Notes under the pieces: model-generated | Seen by the model: the letters and a program-made list of their open reading frames with translations, nothing else | Told to the model about the DNA's origin: nothing | The model's database searches: none | Source: Gaeumannomyces sp. JS-464 | Taxonomy: Eukaryota > Ascomycota > Sordariomycetes > Magnaporthales > Magnaporthaceae | Direction: 5' to 3' | Assembly (NCBI GenBank): GCA_002197995.1 | Contig: NGZR01000003.1 | Coordinates: forward strand, 1,984,001 to 2,048,000 | DNA: 64,000 bases | Translations under genes and position numbers: made by a program | Shown: positions 23,323 to 35,981 of the stretch, one piece after another | Numbering within the stretch: position 1 is the stretch's first letter | Layout of the letters: each line of letters starts with the position of its first letter

Positions 23323-26300
23323 TGGGCCGGCCGCCTTGGACTCTCACTCAGCATCCCTCTGGATCGAGGTGGATGATGAGTGTGGGTTTGTTACTTAATA
23401 CTTTTCCCCCTCGGCTTCACTTCCTTTCATCACCTTCGTCCTTCCCTTCAAGGAGCGGGTCAGCAAAAGGCGTTTCTCTGGACACACGGAGCCGGAAAGC
23501 GACAGCAACAACGATACCATGAATCCAACGATAAATGACGACAGAACATAATGAACGAAGCAACAACAGCCACTTGCTTCCGGGATTGCCCACCCTTGGA
23601 CAACCCACTAGCAAACAAATTCCCCAAACAACAGGCACCATTCCCGGGAGGAACACACAGAACCGTCTTTGGATGCAAGGGACCACTAGCAGCCACGCCG
23701 CGGGACTCAGGACCCAGCGGCGTTGGTGTTGCACACCCACCCACCCCACACCAACCTCGACCGCCAGTTTGTGACATGGCTCCAACAGCGCACACGAGGA
23801 GGAGAGCGGTGGAGAGAGAGAGAGAGAAAAAGGAGATGTGGATGGCGGACGGGATGCCGGAACCGGAACTGGGATGAAAACCACCGATCGCCCATCACAG
23901 CTTCGATCTAAACCGAATTCCCGGGGTCGACGCGCGGAAGCCCAAATGGAGAGGAGAAAAAAACTCTCCAAAAAGTGGACAGACGACCCTGCAACCCGCA
24001 GCAGCAGAGAGGCGGTGATGATAGGTTCAGCCCAGCACAGAGGAGGTCGCATGTGGGTGGAGCCGGACCACAGTCCAGCCAAAGCCAAACTTTGTGGTGC
24101 AGCCAAGCACCGGAGGAAAAAAAAAAAAAAAAAACATCCCCTGATCGCGGCGCTATAATAGTACTAGCAAATAAACAAAAAAAAAAAAAAAATTATTAAA
24201 CAATAACATGAACATGGAACCACCTGGCAATGGAGAGCGATTGAGAATAACAATATGCGAGGCAACACTAAGCGAGCACAAATCACAGCAGCGATGGCGA
24301 CGAACTAGCTAGCAAGCGATGCAACCAGCAACGAACCACCACAAAGAGGGCTCGTGTCACCGCTTGTGCCCCGTGCGTGTCTGGACGGGCTGTCGACTCG
24401 CTGAAAGCGGCTGATGACGTCCAAAAAACTCGATGCGTTGCTCTCCGGGTGACGACAGCCACGCCGGGGAGGAAGGGCCTCCTCCCCATTCGTCCTACCA
24501 TCATCATCACGCCGTCCTCTACAGGGGGCTGGTCCGGCTTCCGGGCAGAAAGGGAGCGCTGGACGGGGCATGACGGGCTGACTGTGTGTGCCCCCTGTCT
24601 GTCCAAGGCATGCTGCATTGCTGTACTGTTGCACGGTATAATCCTTCCTGTTTCTATTTCCTGCCTTTTCTTTGTTTTTTTCCCCCCTTGGACGACAACA
24701 AGGCCAGTTGCTCCACCCAGGGGAAGCGATCAACGCGGAAAAGGGCGGTTTTATGAGGTTGTGCTATCGGGGTGCGCGACGCGCGACAAAATCAAGGTGG
24801 AAGGGCGGTCTGAAGCAGGGCCCGAGTGTTCCTGGGTGTCAGACCTGTGGAGCTTCATGTTGTTTTTGTGCCCACCTCAATTCAATCTTTCTTGGTGCTT
24901 CTTCTCTGGCCTTTGACTTTTCGCCGGATTCCATTCCGCGGGTGGAGCCGGCCACACACACACACTCTCTCTCTCTCTCTCTCAATGTTCCCAGCCCGTT
25001 TTCTCTGTCCTCCATCCCTCCCTCCTCCTCTCCGAACTCAGGGTCAGGGCGCCGAGCATCCGAACTGGGAACCGCACCAGGGTCCGAGCCAGCTTTCCCT
25101 GCTTGAATCTCCTGCCCGCAAGAGCCGGACGGCTTGGGACGGCCGCCGCATTATTTGGGTGTGGGTGGCAGGCAGGGGACGAGAAATAAATGGTCGGGAA
25201 GGGAGGGGGGTTTACGGGTGACGAAGGTGAGCCAAAAAAGGAAAGAAAAAAAAGCCGAGCGGCGACTGGACGTAAATAGAGATAAATAGGCTTTACATGC
25301 GAAAGTTGACGCATTCCCGCGTTTGGGACGCCAGCGTACCATTCTCCTTCAGCCAGAAACAGGAAGGGACCGAGTGTCTCTTCCGGAAAACTTGGCGAGC
25401 TGGCGAAACGGACGTCAAGATCATGTTGTTTTCTCTTGTCGTTTCCGTCTTTCGCGGCCTTTCGCGTCCGCCGTTTCGAGTGCCTCCATCCACTACGTGC
25501 TCGGTAGCAAACCATCTTCCGTCTCCACTCTCCCCAGCCCTCGCTTTCAGGGTTGGGCCTCCCATCGGTAGTTGGAGGACCCTTAATTGAGGCGGGAGGG
25601 GGACGGGAGGTTGGCAATGGTTGGCAAGCTTGGAAAAACTACAAGGAAACCAGTCATTGGCAGTGAGGAGCAAAGTGCTGGTGGTCCAGACTCCAGAGTG
25701 GCGAAGATTTTTGTTCGACACACGCAGGCGAGATGAGTAACATAGCGGGCCCGTCATGCGGTCGACTTATCAACACGAGGATGTCCGTTGCTCGTGATGG
25801 GGGGTTCCGCCGCTTGCCGCCGGAGGTTAGATTCATCTTTGCTTGATCTTGTTCTGCAGAGTCGGCCGGGCATATGTACTGTGTGCTATTGCCGTGGTAT
25901 CAACGGGCAGCACAACTGGTTCTAGCTAGGGACTTGCTCAAGGAACACTACCACGCTGCTCATTCAATCATGCCTGCAATGTTCCAGCATGCAAGTCGGA
26001 TGGTAAACAGGAGATCACTTCAAAGAAGACGCGTCCTTGAAAGTGAAGTCCGTCGCCCGATGGGATATCCTCGCAAATGCTGGCGGACCTGTCCATGACA
26101 ATACAATCGCACTTCACAAGTGAACGTGCGCAGAACATGCTGAGGCCTGCTATGAGCAAGTCATCGATTCCCAGTGAGCACAGCCCTCAAAAACCAGACT
26201 GGCGCACAACGGCATTCCGAGAAGCCGACGACAGGAGACAATCCCGAGCTGCAATTGACCCGGCCGTGCCTGTCTGAAGACCCGCCTGGCCGAGCTTGGG

Positions 26301-26697
26301 TGACTCCTGCCCGCAGCCGTCTGCATATAATGCCGAGATGCTGCGAACGGGGGCTGGGCCGGCGACGGAGCTGGGAACCCACAATTGACGATAAGATACG
26401 AAAGTGGCTCAGCTACCCACAGCTGTGGCTCACCGCGTTCACTAGCCTCAATTGAGGGGAAGGAGAGCACCTTCCACCTCGAAGCCCTAATGCGGCGACA
26501 GCCAATCACGTGGGCCCGCTCGGCGGCGGCCGTCCCCACCTCTGGATTTTGCAAGTGGGCGGTGGGCTTTCCTGCCAGACAGTTTTCCCACACAACCTGA
26601 ATTTTATTGCCCATACCAATTCGCTCGACGACCATCATCACCACCGCGCCCTGACCTTTTGCACAATTGTCCACTGTCGAGACAAGTTCGTGCAAAG
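23323..26697. other. 3.4 kb non-coding stretch
   Basis: No supportable gene. It holds A-rich tracts at 24117-24134 and 24178-24192 and a CA/CT microsatellite at 24952-24983. The last 200 bases before 26698 are the promoter and leader of the eS1 ribosomal protein gene. Confidence 0.5.
24952..24983. repeat. (CA)n(CT)n microsatellite
   Basis: A short CA run passes directly into a CT run of about 20 bases. Non-coding. Confidence 0.85.
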
Positions 26698-27979
26698 ATG
26701 GCTGTCGGAAAGTACGAATCCCGCGTCCCCTCGCATGCGCTCCCCGCCGCCGTCGATGCTGCACAACTCGACAAACGAAAAACATGCTTGCGCGGCGGCA
26801 GCGCAGAGACGAAATATCAACCACCACCAAGGATCAACATGGCTGACTCGGCTCTCCCTGTAGGAACAAGAGATTGTCCAAGGGCAAGAAGGGTCTCAAG
26901 AAGAAGACCGTCGACCCCTTCTCCCGCAAGGACTGGTACGGCATCAAGGTCAGTGGACGTGGGCTTGGAAAGAGTGATGTAGTTGCCAGTGCGGTTGCTG
27001 CAACTTCGATGCTTCCTTGGCACGCGATGACCTTGATTGCTGACGTATGGGCCTCTTTCTCTGAACAACAGGCTCCTGCGCCTTTCAACATCCGAGAGTA
27101 AGGCACACCAGACACATTGCCTCGCGCCGACGACGATATATGGATAGCAGAGATGCAGAGATGCGGACATGCTGGGACGGACGACATGACGCATCCTCGA
27201 ACGGACCCTCGGGCTAACGCAGTTGTTTTTCTCACCACTCAGTGTCGGCAAGACCCTGGTCAACAGAACGACGGGTCTGAAGAACGCAAACGATGCCCTA
27301 AAGGGCCGTATCTTCGAGGTGTCGCTAGCGGATCTACAGAAGGATGAGGACCACGCTTTCCGCAAGATCAAGCTGCGGGTGGACGAGGTCCAGGGCAAGA
27401 ACTGCCTGACCAACTTCCACGGCCTGGACTTCACCTCGGACAAGCTGAGGTCGCTGGTTCGCAAGTGGCAGTCCCTGATCGAGGCCAACGTCACGGTCAA
27501 GACCACCGACGACTACCTGCTCCGCCTCTTCGCCATCGCCTTCACCAAGCGCCGGCCCAACCAGATCAAGAAGACCACCTACGCCGCTTCGTCGCAGATC
27601 CGCGCCATCCGGAGGAAGATGACGGAGATCATCCAGCGCGAGGCCTCTACCTGCACCCTGCAGCAGCTCACCAACAAGCTGATCCCCGAGGTCATTGGCC
27701 GCGAGATTGAGAAGGCCACCCAGGGCATCTACCCTCTCCAGAACGTAAGGATAACCGGGATCTGTGGCTGTAGCTGGATTATGGCCTCCGCCTGTCGTAT
27801 TTGTTTCTCAGTGCTGACTTGACATCTCTTTACAGGTTCACATCAGGAAGGTCAAGCTGCTGAAGCAGCCCAAGTTCGACCTTGGTGGCCTGCTGGCGCT
27901 GCACGGCGAGTCGACCACGGATGAGCAGGGCCAGAAGGTTGAGCGGGAGTTTAAGGAGCGTGTTCTTGAAGAGGTTTAA
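26698..27979 (+). CDS. RPS1: 40S ribosomal protein eS1 (S3ae family)
   Basis: Small-subunit ribosomal protein near the mRNA exit region. Five exons (26698-26711, 26864-26948, 27072-27097, 27243-27744, 27836-27979) give 771 nt, 256 residues, with intact frame. The protein starts [15 protein letters not shown], contains [20 protein letters not shown] and [20 protein letters not shown], and ends with an acidic tail, all typical of eS1. The very short first exon of 14 bases and introns clustered at the 5' end are the usual plan of fungal ribosomal protein genes. Codon use is strongly biased to C-ending codons, as expected of a highly expressed gene. No local operon-like context. Confidence 0.97.
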
Positions 27980-30575
27980 AGAGGTTGAGGGCGGGTGGTC
28001 CCTAGTTGGTAAAGGAAACGGCTCGGACACGGTTTTATTTATCAAGCAGGCACCTCTCTTCTTTTGAGGGTAAAATGGGCATTTGGGGGTCTTGCTTTTT
28101 GTCTCTTCGGGTTGCATTTGGCGTGGCAAGATCATGGTACATCCAGTCGTAGTGCCCCTTCTCCACAACCCCCCATGTGTGTGCCGTCGTTGTCTTTCAA
28201 GGCGTACCTATGAAATGGGAAAAGGGATATGAACTGCATTGAACGGTGTGTTGAGTGAGGAACCGAGGGCCACATGTCAAGGCAGATACTGCTAGGTGTG
28301 GTCTTGGTGTGTGTCTGCATAGGCTGTGTGCTGCGGTTGCTCTTGCAACCTCTTGATGACCGAATGAATCTCTCCGTGTCTATCCCTTGATGCTAACCTG
28401 TTCGGGCAATCTTTGCGCACTGTTGCGTTAGTTGGCGTGACTACGATGAGTGCGCCTACTTGTGATAGACTAGGTCGCCGAGGCACGTCTTTTTGACCAA
28501 GCCTGCAGTCTCTCCACCATGCTAGCTACATCACCTATTGCTGTGTGTAATATTTTGGTATTATTTCATGCGGATCCCCTCTTGGTCATCAGAAGCCCCT
28601 AGCGTACCGTTAGGTGCGAGTAGGCATTGCAGCAATTGCTGAGCTAGTACGTACGTACGGTGCGTGTCAGTCAAGCAGGGCGTGCGAGTTAAGTCTGCCT
28701 GACCTAGCGAGATAGCACGGGATACTCCAACGGCTGAGAGAGGCTTGGATCTACCACGAGGGGCGCCTTTGTCGTCGATTAGACTTGTTTTCTTTTCTTG
28801 TCTCCTCGCGGTCCTTTCTTTGGGAATATGGAGGCAGCGGACGGGCCGATCTTGATCTGGAATCATCAACGATCGGATCGAGGCGCGTGCGGGCGCTGAA
28901 CCGCCCACTGACTCGGCGGGCTGGACCTCGCCCGTGGCGGTCCTCGATGGTGTCTTTTTTGCTAGCGCGCACCACCCTGCTGGCAAAAGGCCTTGGTCCA
29001 AGAAAGGAGAGCGGTTATGGAATACGTGCTGTTTTTTTCTTCTTTTTTTTCCTTCCGGGAATAGCATAAAGTGCACTAGAGTGAGCGGTTTAGTCTACTG
29101 CGCTTGCCAAGAGAGTCGATATCCCGACGACGCCGCCGAGGACACACACACACACACACACACACACACCGACAGCAGCCGGTGGAAATCAATTGGGTCT
29201 GGTGTTTGTTGGTGAAGGCGGGGGGGCAGCCGGCACAAACAGTCTTGGGAACACGAGCACGCATCTCGGTGGCTTTTTGTTCAATTTGTAAGGGCAGCAA
29301 GGCATGCCCGTTCCCGCGCCATTCCCTGCCTTTTTTTTGACTCTCGAGCGCGGGAGGGAGGAACAGAAATAGCGTCGTCCCAACTAAGACGTTATAGACT
29401 TGCCTGGAGAAGTGGTCATGCGACTCTCGGAAAATTCGCGGCCTCTTTCTCGAGCTACACAGCGTTGGATGCGTGTACCACCATCTCATTTGAGCCGGCT
29501 CATGGGGCTTTGCTGTCTCCTCTCTCAGTACCTCATCCCGCTGCATTGATTCTCAATGCGTGCGCGCCGGCTCTGCTCCTCGTTCGGCGACCTACGCTCG
29601 CTGCCTGGCATCCGACAGTCCGTCCCCTGGTGGCTTACACCTGCAACCAGCAGGGCCGACACGATACACTACCTGGAGGCTACCGACTTGCACTAGGTAT
29701 AGTGGCCTGCGAAAAAATCACCTAGGTTTTGAGAGTACCTGGTGTCTATACCCGTGCTTTTCCTTGATCCGGGAGCCTGGTGGCCGGCACCACCACTTCC
29801 CGCAGCAATTTGAAGGTATTGGTCCGTCGAGAGAAAAAGAAGCGTCCACACACACACACGCGTCGGCCGCCGCCAACTCGCTAGCACCCAGCACCGGGCA
29901 GCCCGGCCACACAGCGAACAAACAGCCCCTAAAAAGAGGCTCCACCCCCCGCCTCGAGCCTCTGATAAGGAGAAAAGCATAGGTAAACCGTTGGGGGGTT
30001 AGCTCTCGCGGTCAAACGTCGTCGCCGTCGTCGCCCATTTTTGTTTTCCCTGTTGCTGTTTTGGGTCGGGCAGAACAAGAACAGGAAAACAATACTCGAC
30101 CGAGTCGTCGGAGCGGCCACGGCCACTTTTTGGAAGACAAGAGCGAGAGACAGGACGATCTCGATCTCTCTGCCTTGTCGATTCCGCGTGGGGGACAGGG
30201 CGGCCCGCCGTTGACCGACCGGTAGGAACAACTGGGCAAAGAGCTCGCCTGCACGAATCTCTCGCCAGCTCCCAAAGATCAAAGAAAAGAGCTCGTGACC
30301 TCGGTGCCACCGCGTTTCACACCTTCGCCTAGCCGACGCTATTTTTTTCTTCTTCTACTTTTCTTGCTTTACGTTTTATACCCTTCCTTGATCATACTCT
30401 GTCTTCATTTGCCATCCAGAAGCCTATTGCCTTCTCCCTTTTCGACACAGTCAAGAAACTTGAGAGGACCAGCAAGGGAGGCCGGGTTTGAGAGACGGAG
30501 CGCTGGAGGGGAGAAGGGAGGCGCAGCTACTGCATCTTGTCATTCTCCCGTGGCCCGGAAGAAGGAAGAAAAAAA
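27980..30575. other. 2.6 kb intergenic region
   Basis: Holds the eS1 3' UTR on its left and the promoter of the Rab18-like gene on its right. One CA microsatellite is at 29142-29169. No coding exon or RNA gene was recognised. Confidence 0.5.
29142..29169. repeat. (AC)n microsatellite
   Basis: Fourteen uninterrupted AC units in non-coding DNA. Confidence 0.95.
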
Positions 30576-31496
30576 ATGGCCGTGTCAGAAGATACGTTGC
30601 CGACGCTCAAGATCCTCCTGATCGGATCGTCGAATGTCGGCAAGTCGGCGCGTAAGTATCAGTTTCTCTCGCTCTCCTTCCATGGTCCTGCGGCCGGCGC
30701 AGCTTGCCTGGTACTGATCTACTCGACTCGGTGAGGTACAGTTTTGACGAGGTACTGCGACGACCAGTTTGAACCCGAGTCTGCCACAGCAACCATTGGT
30801 ATCGATTTCAAGGTATGCCGCTATTGTGTCCGTTGGGCGATGCGATCGACCGCTTTGGACGACGTGTATTCGCCCCAGCCGCTGACACTCTGGCTTTAAC
30901 CGCCCTGGGTGTAGATCAAAAGGTTGTCGGTCCGCGGCAAGGCATACCGGCTGACCCTGTTCGACACTGTAAGTTCCACACCCGTCCGTCCCTTTCTCCA
31001 TCATGGTGCCCGAGATCTCCCTCCACCCCATCCACGTAGACGCTGAAAACCGAGCGATTTCGCTCTCATGGCCCAGGCGGGACAGGAGCGGTTCCGCACC
31101 CTGTCGACGAGCTACTACAGGGGCGCGCACGGCGTCATACTGGCCTACGACATCTCGAGCAGGAAGTCCTTCACCGACATGGAGAGGTGGTTCGACGAGG
31201 CCGAGTCCAACACGGTGTCCGAGGTGGCCCTGTACCTCGTCGGCACCAAGCTCGACAAGGCCGCCACCAGCAGGGCCGTGTCGGCCGAGGAGGGCATGGC
31301 GCTCGCCAGCGCCCACGGCGCCCTCTTTTGCGAGGCGAGCGCCAAGACGCGCGAGAACGTGCGCAAGCCCTTTGTCGAGATCGTCAGCCAGATCGTCCAG
31401 GACCCGGTGCTGCTGCAGCGGGCGACGACCACGAGGAACACGGTCGCCGTCGGGTCGGCCGGCCAGTCTTCATCCTGGGTGCCGTGCTCATGCTAG
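30576..31496 (+). CDS. Rab18-like small GTPase
   Basis: Membrane-traffic GTPase of the Rab family, closest by eye to Rab18, which acts at the ER and lipid droplets. Four exons (30576-30651, 30742-30812, 30915-30968, 31077-31496) give 206 residues with frame intact. Visible motifs: P-loop GSSNVGKS, switch I TATIGIDFK, DTAGQERFRTL (G3), TKLD (G4, with Thr in place of the usual Asn) and EASAK (G5). The protein ends CSC, the double-cysteine signal for geranylgeranyl addition. YYRGAHGVILAYD matches the Rab18 subgroup. The Rab call is certain; Rab18 as subgroup is likely rather than proven. Convergent with the hydrolase gene, 302 bases between stops. Confidence 0.88.
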
Positions 31497-31798
31497 GCTC
31501 TATTGGCTGTCTAGGTGGTTCACTTCTCCCGGCTTTAACCGTTTTGGTTCCTGGTGTTCGGCATCGGGCCACGTCCAGTGTCATCAATGATACCCGGGGT
31601 TGCTTTTCTTGCTCCTTTCTGTCGATCCGCCCGAGTTTGTCCTGGCACTGTGGTCCTACTTTGCGTACTTCTTTCTGTTGCATGTTGTATATGGGGTTTA
31701 TTCGGGCAATTATACATAGGTCACGCTTGCGTGGCCTCTATTTCCAAGTCGATTCCTTAGGCACCTTGAATTCCCGAGTGTTTTCCTATGCTTTCGTA
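31497..31798. other. Convergent 3' ends of Rab18-like and hydrolase genes
   Basis: Short spacer shared by two 3' UTRs. Nothing else is visible. Confidence 0.5.
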
Positions 31799-33262
31799 TT
31801 ACTCCCTCTCCTTCGGGTCCAAGAATCGGACGACGGCTGTTTACAGTGGTTGTCAGCCAGCTCACTCGCGAGATGATCAATAGAAACTCGCATGGGCAAA
31901 GAAGGAGAGAGACACAAGAACAAAGATAAGAACAACAAAAACGAACCTTGTCTAAACTCCTCGGGCTTCTCCGAGATGACCCAGTGGCCGGCGTCGATGT
32001 CGACGAGCTCGAACCGGGGGAAGAACTGGCCGACGAGGGGGAGGGCCTCGTCGGCGACGTACTTGCTCTTGGTGCCGCGCACGAACAGGGCGCGCTTGTC
32101 GAACCGGATCTCGTCGGGGTTCTTGTAGGGGAAGTCGCCCATGTGGTCGAGGGCCTTGGCCAGGATCGACAGGGGCACGCGGAACTTTTGCGTGTCGTCG
32201 CCACCCGCGGGGCGGTGCAGGTTCCCGAGGAGGAACTGCCTGATGGGGAGGGACTTTTTTTTTCGTCTGGTGTAAGTTTCACTGTCGAGAGGGAGGGTGG
32301 TTATAGGTAGAAGAGAGAGGAGAGAGAGAGAGAGGGAAACGGAAAACACTCTCACAGACTCGTACGGCTCGAGGATCTTGTCGGCCTCGGCCTGGCGCTT
32401 CACGCCGGCCTGCTCAATCTCCTTCATGCCGCGGACGTACTTTGCAAAGTCGCTGCTGATGGCGGCGTCGACGGGCGCATTGTCGACCGAGACGATGTCC
32501 TGCACCAGCTCGGGCGACCGGAGGGCGAGCGTCATGGCCGTCTTGGCGCCCCTTTTTGTGTGGGATGTGTGTAAGTGTGGTATAGGCGAGATGTATACGT
32601 AGAAGGGGAGAGAGAGAGGAGGAGAGACAAGAGGAAAAGAACAACTTACATGGAGTGGCCGACCAGCGTCGGCTCCTTGAGGCCGTGCTCCTCGATGAAG
32701 CCGGCCACGTCGTCGGCCATGGCCAGGTAGTCGTGCCGGGGCGCGTGGGGGAATCGCCGTGGTTCCTCAGATCCTGGTGTGGGCAGACGAGTAAAGCAAG
32801 ACTTGTCAGACATATGGACGGCGTCCCTTTATCATGCAAGCTACGGAAGAGGCCATGGGGTTTACCAGGACATAGACATGCCTGCCCAGGTCACGGGCAA
32901 GGGCTCTGGAAGCTGGTCAGCCACGTTTTCTGGTGTTTTCAAGGTGTTCTGCGAGACGCCTACGGCATCTAAACATGAGGCGGGCGTGCGTGGAGCCATT
33001 GCAGCTTTATAGTCACTCACTTACTGATACTCCTGTTGTTCTTCTTGGAGCCAAAGAGCCCGTGCAGGAACAGGATGGGCGACGTCTTGGCGTCGGCCGC
33101 GGGCCTGGCCGGCTCGTGGTGGTCAAAGGCCAGCTGCAGCCGCGTCTGCGCGCGCGCCGAGCACGAGAAGGAGGCTGCTGCCGTCGTTGTCATCAAGCTG
33201 CCGCCTCGCTTCATGGACGACGCCGCGCGAGCGCCGACGCCCCGGAGCAGTAGCAACACCAT
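31799..33262 (-). CDS. Mitochondrial alpha/beta hydrolase, ABHD11/IMO32 type (frame broken twice)
   Basis: Serine hydrolase of the ABHD11/Imo32/Eat1 group; fungal relatives include ethanol acetyltransferase Eat1. Six exons: 33262-33025, 32905-32866, 32773-32650, 32551-32356, 32253-31947 and 31836-31799. The Arg/Ser/Ala-rich first 50 residues look like a mitochondrial presequence. Then follow LFLHGLFGSK (oxyanion strand), DLRNHGDSP, the nucleophile elbow VGHSMGAK and the C-terminal DAGHWVISEKPEEFR with the catalytic His. It ends AVVRFLDPKERE. One base is missing at the exon 1/2 junction (about 32905) and one in the five-G run at 32747-32751. With both added the coding length is 945 nt, 314 residues. 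The last intron uses donor GTTCGT. The substrate cannot be told from sequence. Confidence 0.88.
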
Positions 33263-33731
33263 GATGGGCTATGGGGGTATTGAGGCTGTTGGATCTCCTA
33301 AAAGACCGAATTCACCGGGTTTTTTTTTTCCTTGACTGTGCCGGCTTCAATCGCAGGATGTAAACTGGGCGGGAAACTGTTAATCTTTTGATCTCGGGGT
33401 TTTTTTTTTCTTTTGCGAAATGAAATTTCGTCATCGCGTCCAGCTTGAGTTATGGATGCTCCACCAGAACTCACCACAAGCGCAGCGCCCACACAGCGAA
33501 ACGAAGCCCCTAAACCAGGCTGCTGGACTGTCATTGAAGCTAGGTACGTGCCTCATCTGTGATTTATGTGACATCTACCACAGCAACAAAACCCTGGGGC
33601 TTTGAAATTATCGTTATTTTCTTTCCTCCTCTTCACCCTCTATTCACTTTTCTCATATCATTGGTTATTCCCTCTTTATTTCCTTTTCCGCTCTCTCGCC
33701 ACCACCCAGTCAACAAGCCCAGCCTCTCGAC
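33263..33731. other. Hydrolase promoter region and FAP7 3' flank
   Basis: Spacer of 469 bases between two minus-strand genes, with T runs at 33320-33330 and 33401-33410. No gene seen. Confidence 0.5.
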
Positions 33732-34450
33732 TCAGCCCTTCTGGCCCTCGCCGCCATTGTCGATCTTCCACTGCCTGAACCAGGCCTCGATGCGGTCGAC
33801 GTTGCTCTCCATCTCGTCGGTCGAGTTGCTCTGCAGCTCCACCACGATCTCCTCGTCGTACGAGTCCCGCGCCTCCTGCAGGAGCACCTCCATGATCTCC
33901 GAGTCCAGGTTCTCCTGGAGCTTGGCCTCGGGGTACTTTCTGTAGTCCGTTTTTAGCTTACTGGTGCTGCTGCTGCTGCCGCTTTTTTGGACGATAACAG
34001 CAGAGACGAAAGAAAAAGACTCACCTCTCGGTCAGCCTGTCGTAAAGCGTGGTCGAGTCCACCCTCAGCACCACGACGAGGTCGATCCAGCTCTTGGGGA
34101 ACAGGTCGCAGGCGTGCCAGTCAATGATACAGCCGCCTGCCTTGGCATCGTCCTCTATGGCATCCAGCAGCTATTAAAATATCATTATCCTCAGTCAGCC
34201 CTGTCTCTGTTTTCCGTTTAACTCAGAAGAAGAAAAAATAGATATTGAACAAAAATGAGCCAACCTTGTCCTCGTCTACGATCCAGCTCTGGTACTCGGC
34301 GTCCCAGCCCTCGTGGCACTCCTTGTCCTTGACGACCTGGTTGACCGAGAGGTGCTTGAGCCCCGTCCGCTGCGCCAGCACCTCGCAGTGCGTCGTCTTG
34401 CCCACGCCGGGCGTGCCCGTCACGATGATGTTTGGTAACGTCCGCGACAT
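33732..34450 (-). CDS. FAP7: FAP7 / adenylate kinase 6, ribosome assembly NTPase
   Basis: Nuclear adenylate-kinase-like ATPase needed for the last cleavage of 18S rRNA through its partner Rps14. Three exons (34450-34265, 34170-34025, 33939-33732) give 540 nt, 179 residues, frame intact. The start MSRTLPNIIVTGTPGVGKTT holds the P-loop at once, as is usual. It continues with the substrate-binding segment CIIDWHACDLFP and the lid region TERKYPEAKLQENLDSEIM. The C-terminus WFRQWKIDNGGEGQKG is typical of fungal members. It lies head-to-tail with the hydrolase gene. Confidence 0.95.
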
Positions 34451-35981
34451 TTTTGCTGTCTTTTTTCTGTCTTTTGCTTCACCTCTCTCGGGTCCCTTCT
34501 TTTAATCCCCCTCTTTCTTCGTTGAGATTTTTTGTTTTTGTTTTTAGGCTTTTTACCCTTTCTAGTTTTTCTTCCTTTTCTCGTTCGCTAGGCTCTCAGT
34601 TGGGGGAGCAAACGGTTTCGGTTTCTGGCAATGGTGGATACCTCCCTCATCCGCCCCTCCAGGAAAAAAAAGGAAAAGAAAAAAAAGTATCACCGATATC
34701 ACGTGCACGCTCCCATACCTATGATTTGCAACCGCAGTGTACAATGCTCCCTCAGCTTAATCTTCGCATCCGCTGACCTTTATTGTTTTGCGCAAGCCAT
34801 GATGTTAAAGATACCTATAAAAAAAAGAACCCCCAGCCGTCAGTCTGTTGGACCTGCCCCTCTTTCTCTATTGCCTATCCGAGATGAGGGACAAATATGA
34901 AGATGAATGAGCCAGACCCAAGCAGATAGGGTGGATAGATGCCTGTAGGGTCAAGTGGTAGCGTATCTACATTGGAATAGTAGTACAGATGAATGTTTAC
35001 ATGCAAATGGCCCTCTGCTTGCTGCCTTTCCTCGTCTTGAAATGTCAGCCAGCCAATCATGCACCCGCCGCATCCCTTCGCCATCCCCTCTCCCACGCAT
35101 CATGCCTATCCCACATGTCATTCCCCTCCCTGCCATCCTTTCTCGAACCACATACTGAGAACGAATTCAGAAGTACAAACGGCATTCGATCCCCAAAAAG
35201 AAAAGAAAAGTATAGCCCTCCCACCCAATTATATGAAATGTCACAGCCGCCACTTGGCTCGTCCTAGCCACGAAACCACACCATGCTAAAGAAGGCGGGT
35301 GACCGGCTCCAAGGACAGAGGGCAATAGCAAAAAGCCTAAGCCCGCTTTTGTATAAAGCGCGGCGAAGGGATGGTTGAAGCATTTGACCTGCCACCGGAC
35401 TACCCCTGGGAGAGTGGAAAGAAGCCAGCTCTAGAGCCCCATATACTCCCTGAACGGCGGGAGAGGGGCATGACAAGAGATAGCACAGGCATAATAAGGC
35501 CATGATTCGCCGCCCGCGGTTTCCATATCGCTTGCAAACAGCTAGTCAGAAAAGAGGAGACAGCACAGTGGCAAACGGGGACGAGATGGGAGATGTGACA
35601 AGAACATTATACAGCGGAAGCCAAGGTTCTTTTCCAGGCAAGCTGACGCGAGACAATGGTATCGGCACGGGCGGTCCCCGATAAAAAAGACAGGGACCGC
35701 GCCTGGCCAAGCCGAATCGCGGGGTTTGAAAAAAATAAAACAAGTTACTAAGTGATGGGCGGGACGTTCTCACTCCCAACCGTGTCATAGTCGTTATAAT
35801 CGTCGTATTTGCTCATCGTGGCGGCGAGGGGAGGTCGGGGCGAGCGAGACCGAGAACGGGGCTCAAAGCGCCGATCCGGACACGGCGGGTCCCTAGCACT
35901 CCACCGCGCAAACACCACCGACTTGGGCGAAGCTGCTGCCGTGGATTTGGCGAGGTGCGGTCCTAACCCTGGCGTCACCCA
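34451..35981. other. Intergenic region, FAP7 promoter and myosin 3' flank
   Basis: About 1.5 kb without a supportable gene. A short minus-strand open frame at 35748-35978 directly after the myosin stop ends in an Asp/Tyr-rich tail but has no family match by eye; it is treated as 3' UTR. Confidence 0.45.

Noticed and set aside
24117..24192. A-tracts as tails of retrotransposed sequences
   Set aside because: No target-site duplication or element-derived coding sequence flanks them.
31786..31892. Alternative last exon of the hydrolase read directly from the long frame ending at 31786
   Set aside because: Splicing to the acceptor at 31837 gives AVVRFLDPKERE, the family's normal end, in exact phase.
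35748..35978. Minus-strand open frame with an Asp/Tyr-rich tail right after the myosin stop
   Set aside because: No intron, motif or upstream gene fits; it most likely lies in the myosin 3' UTR.
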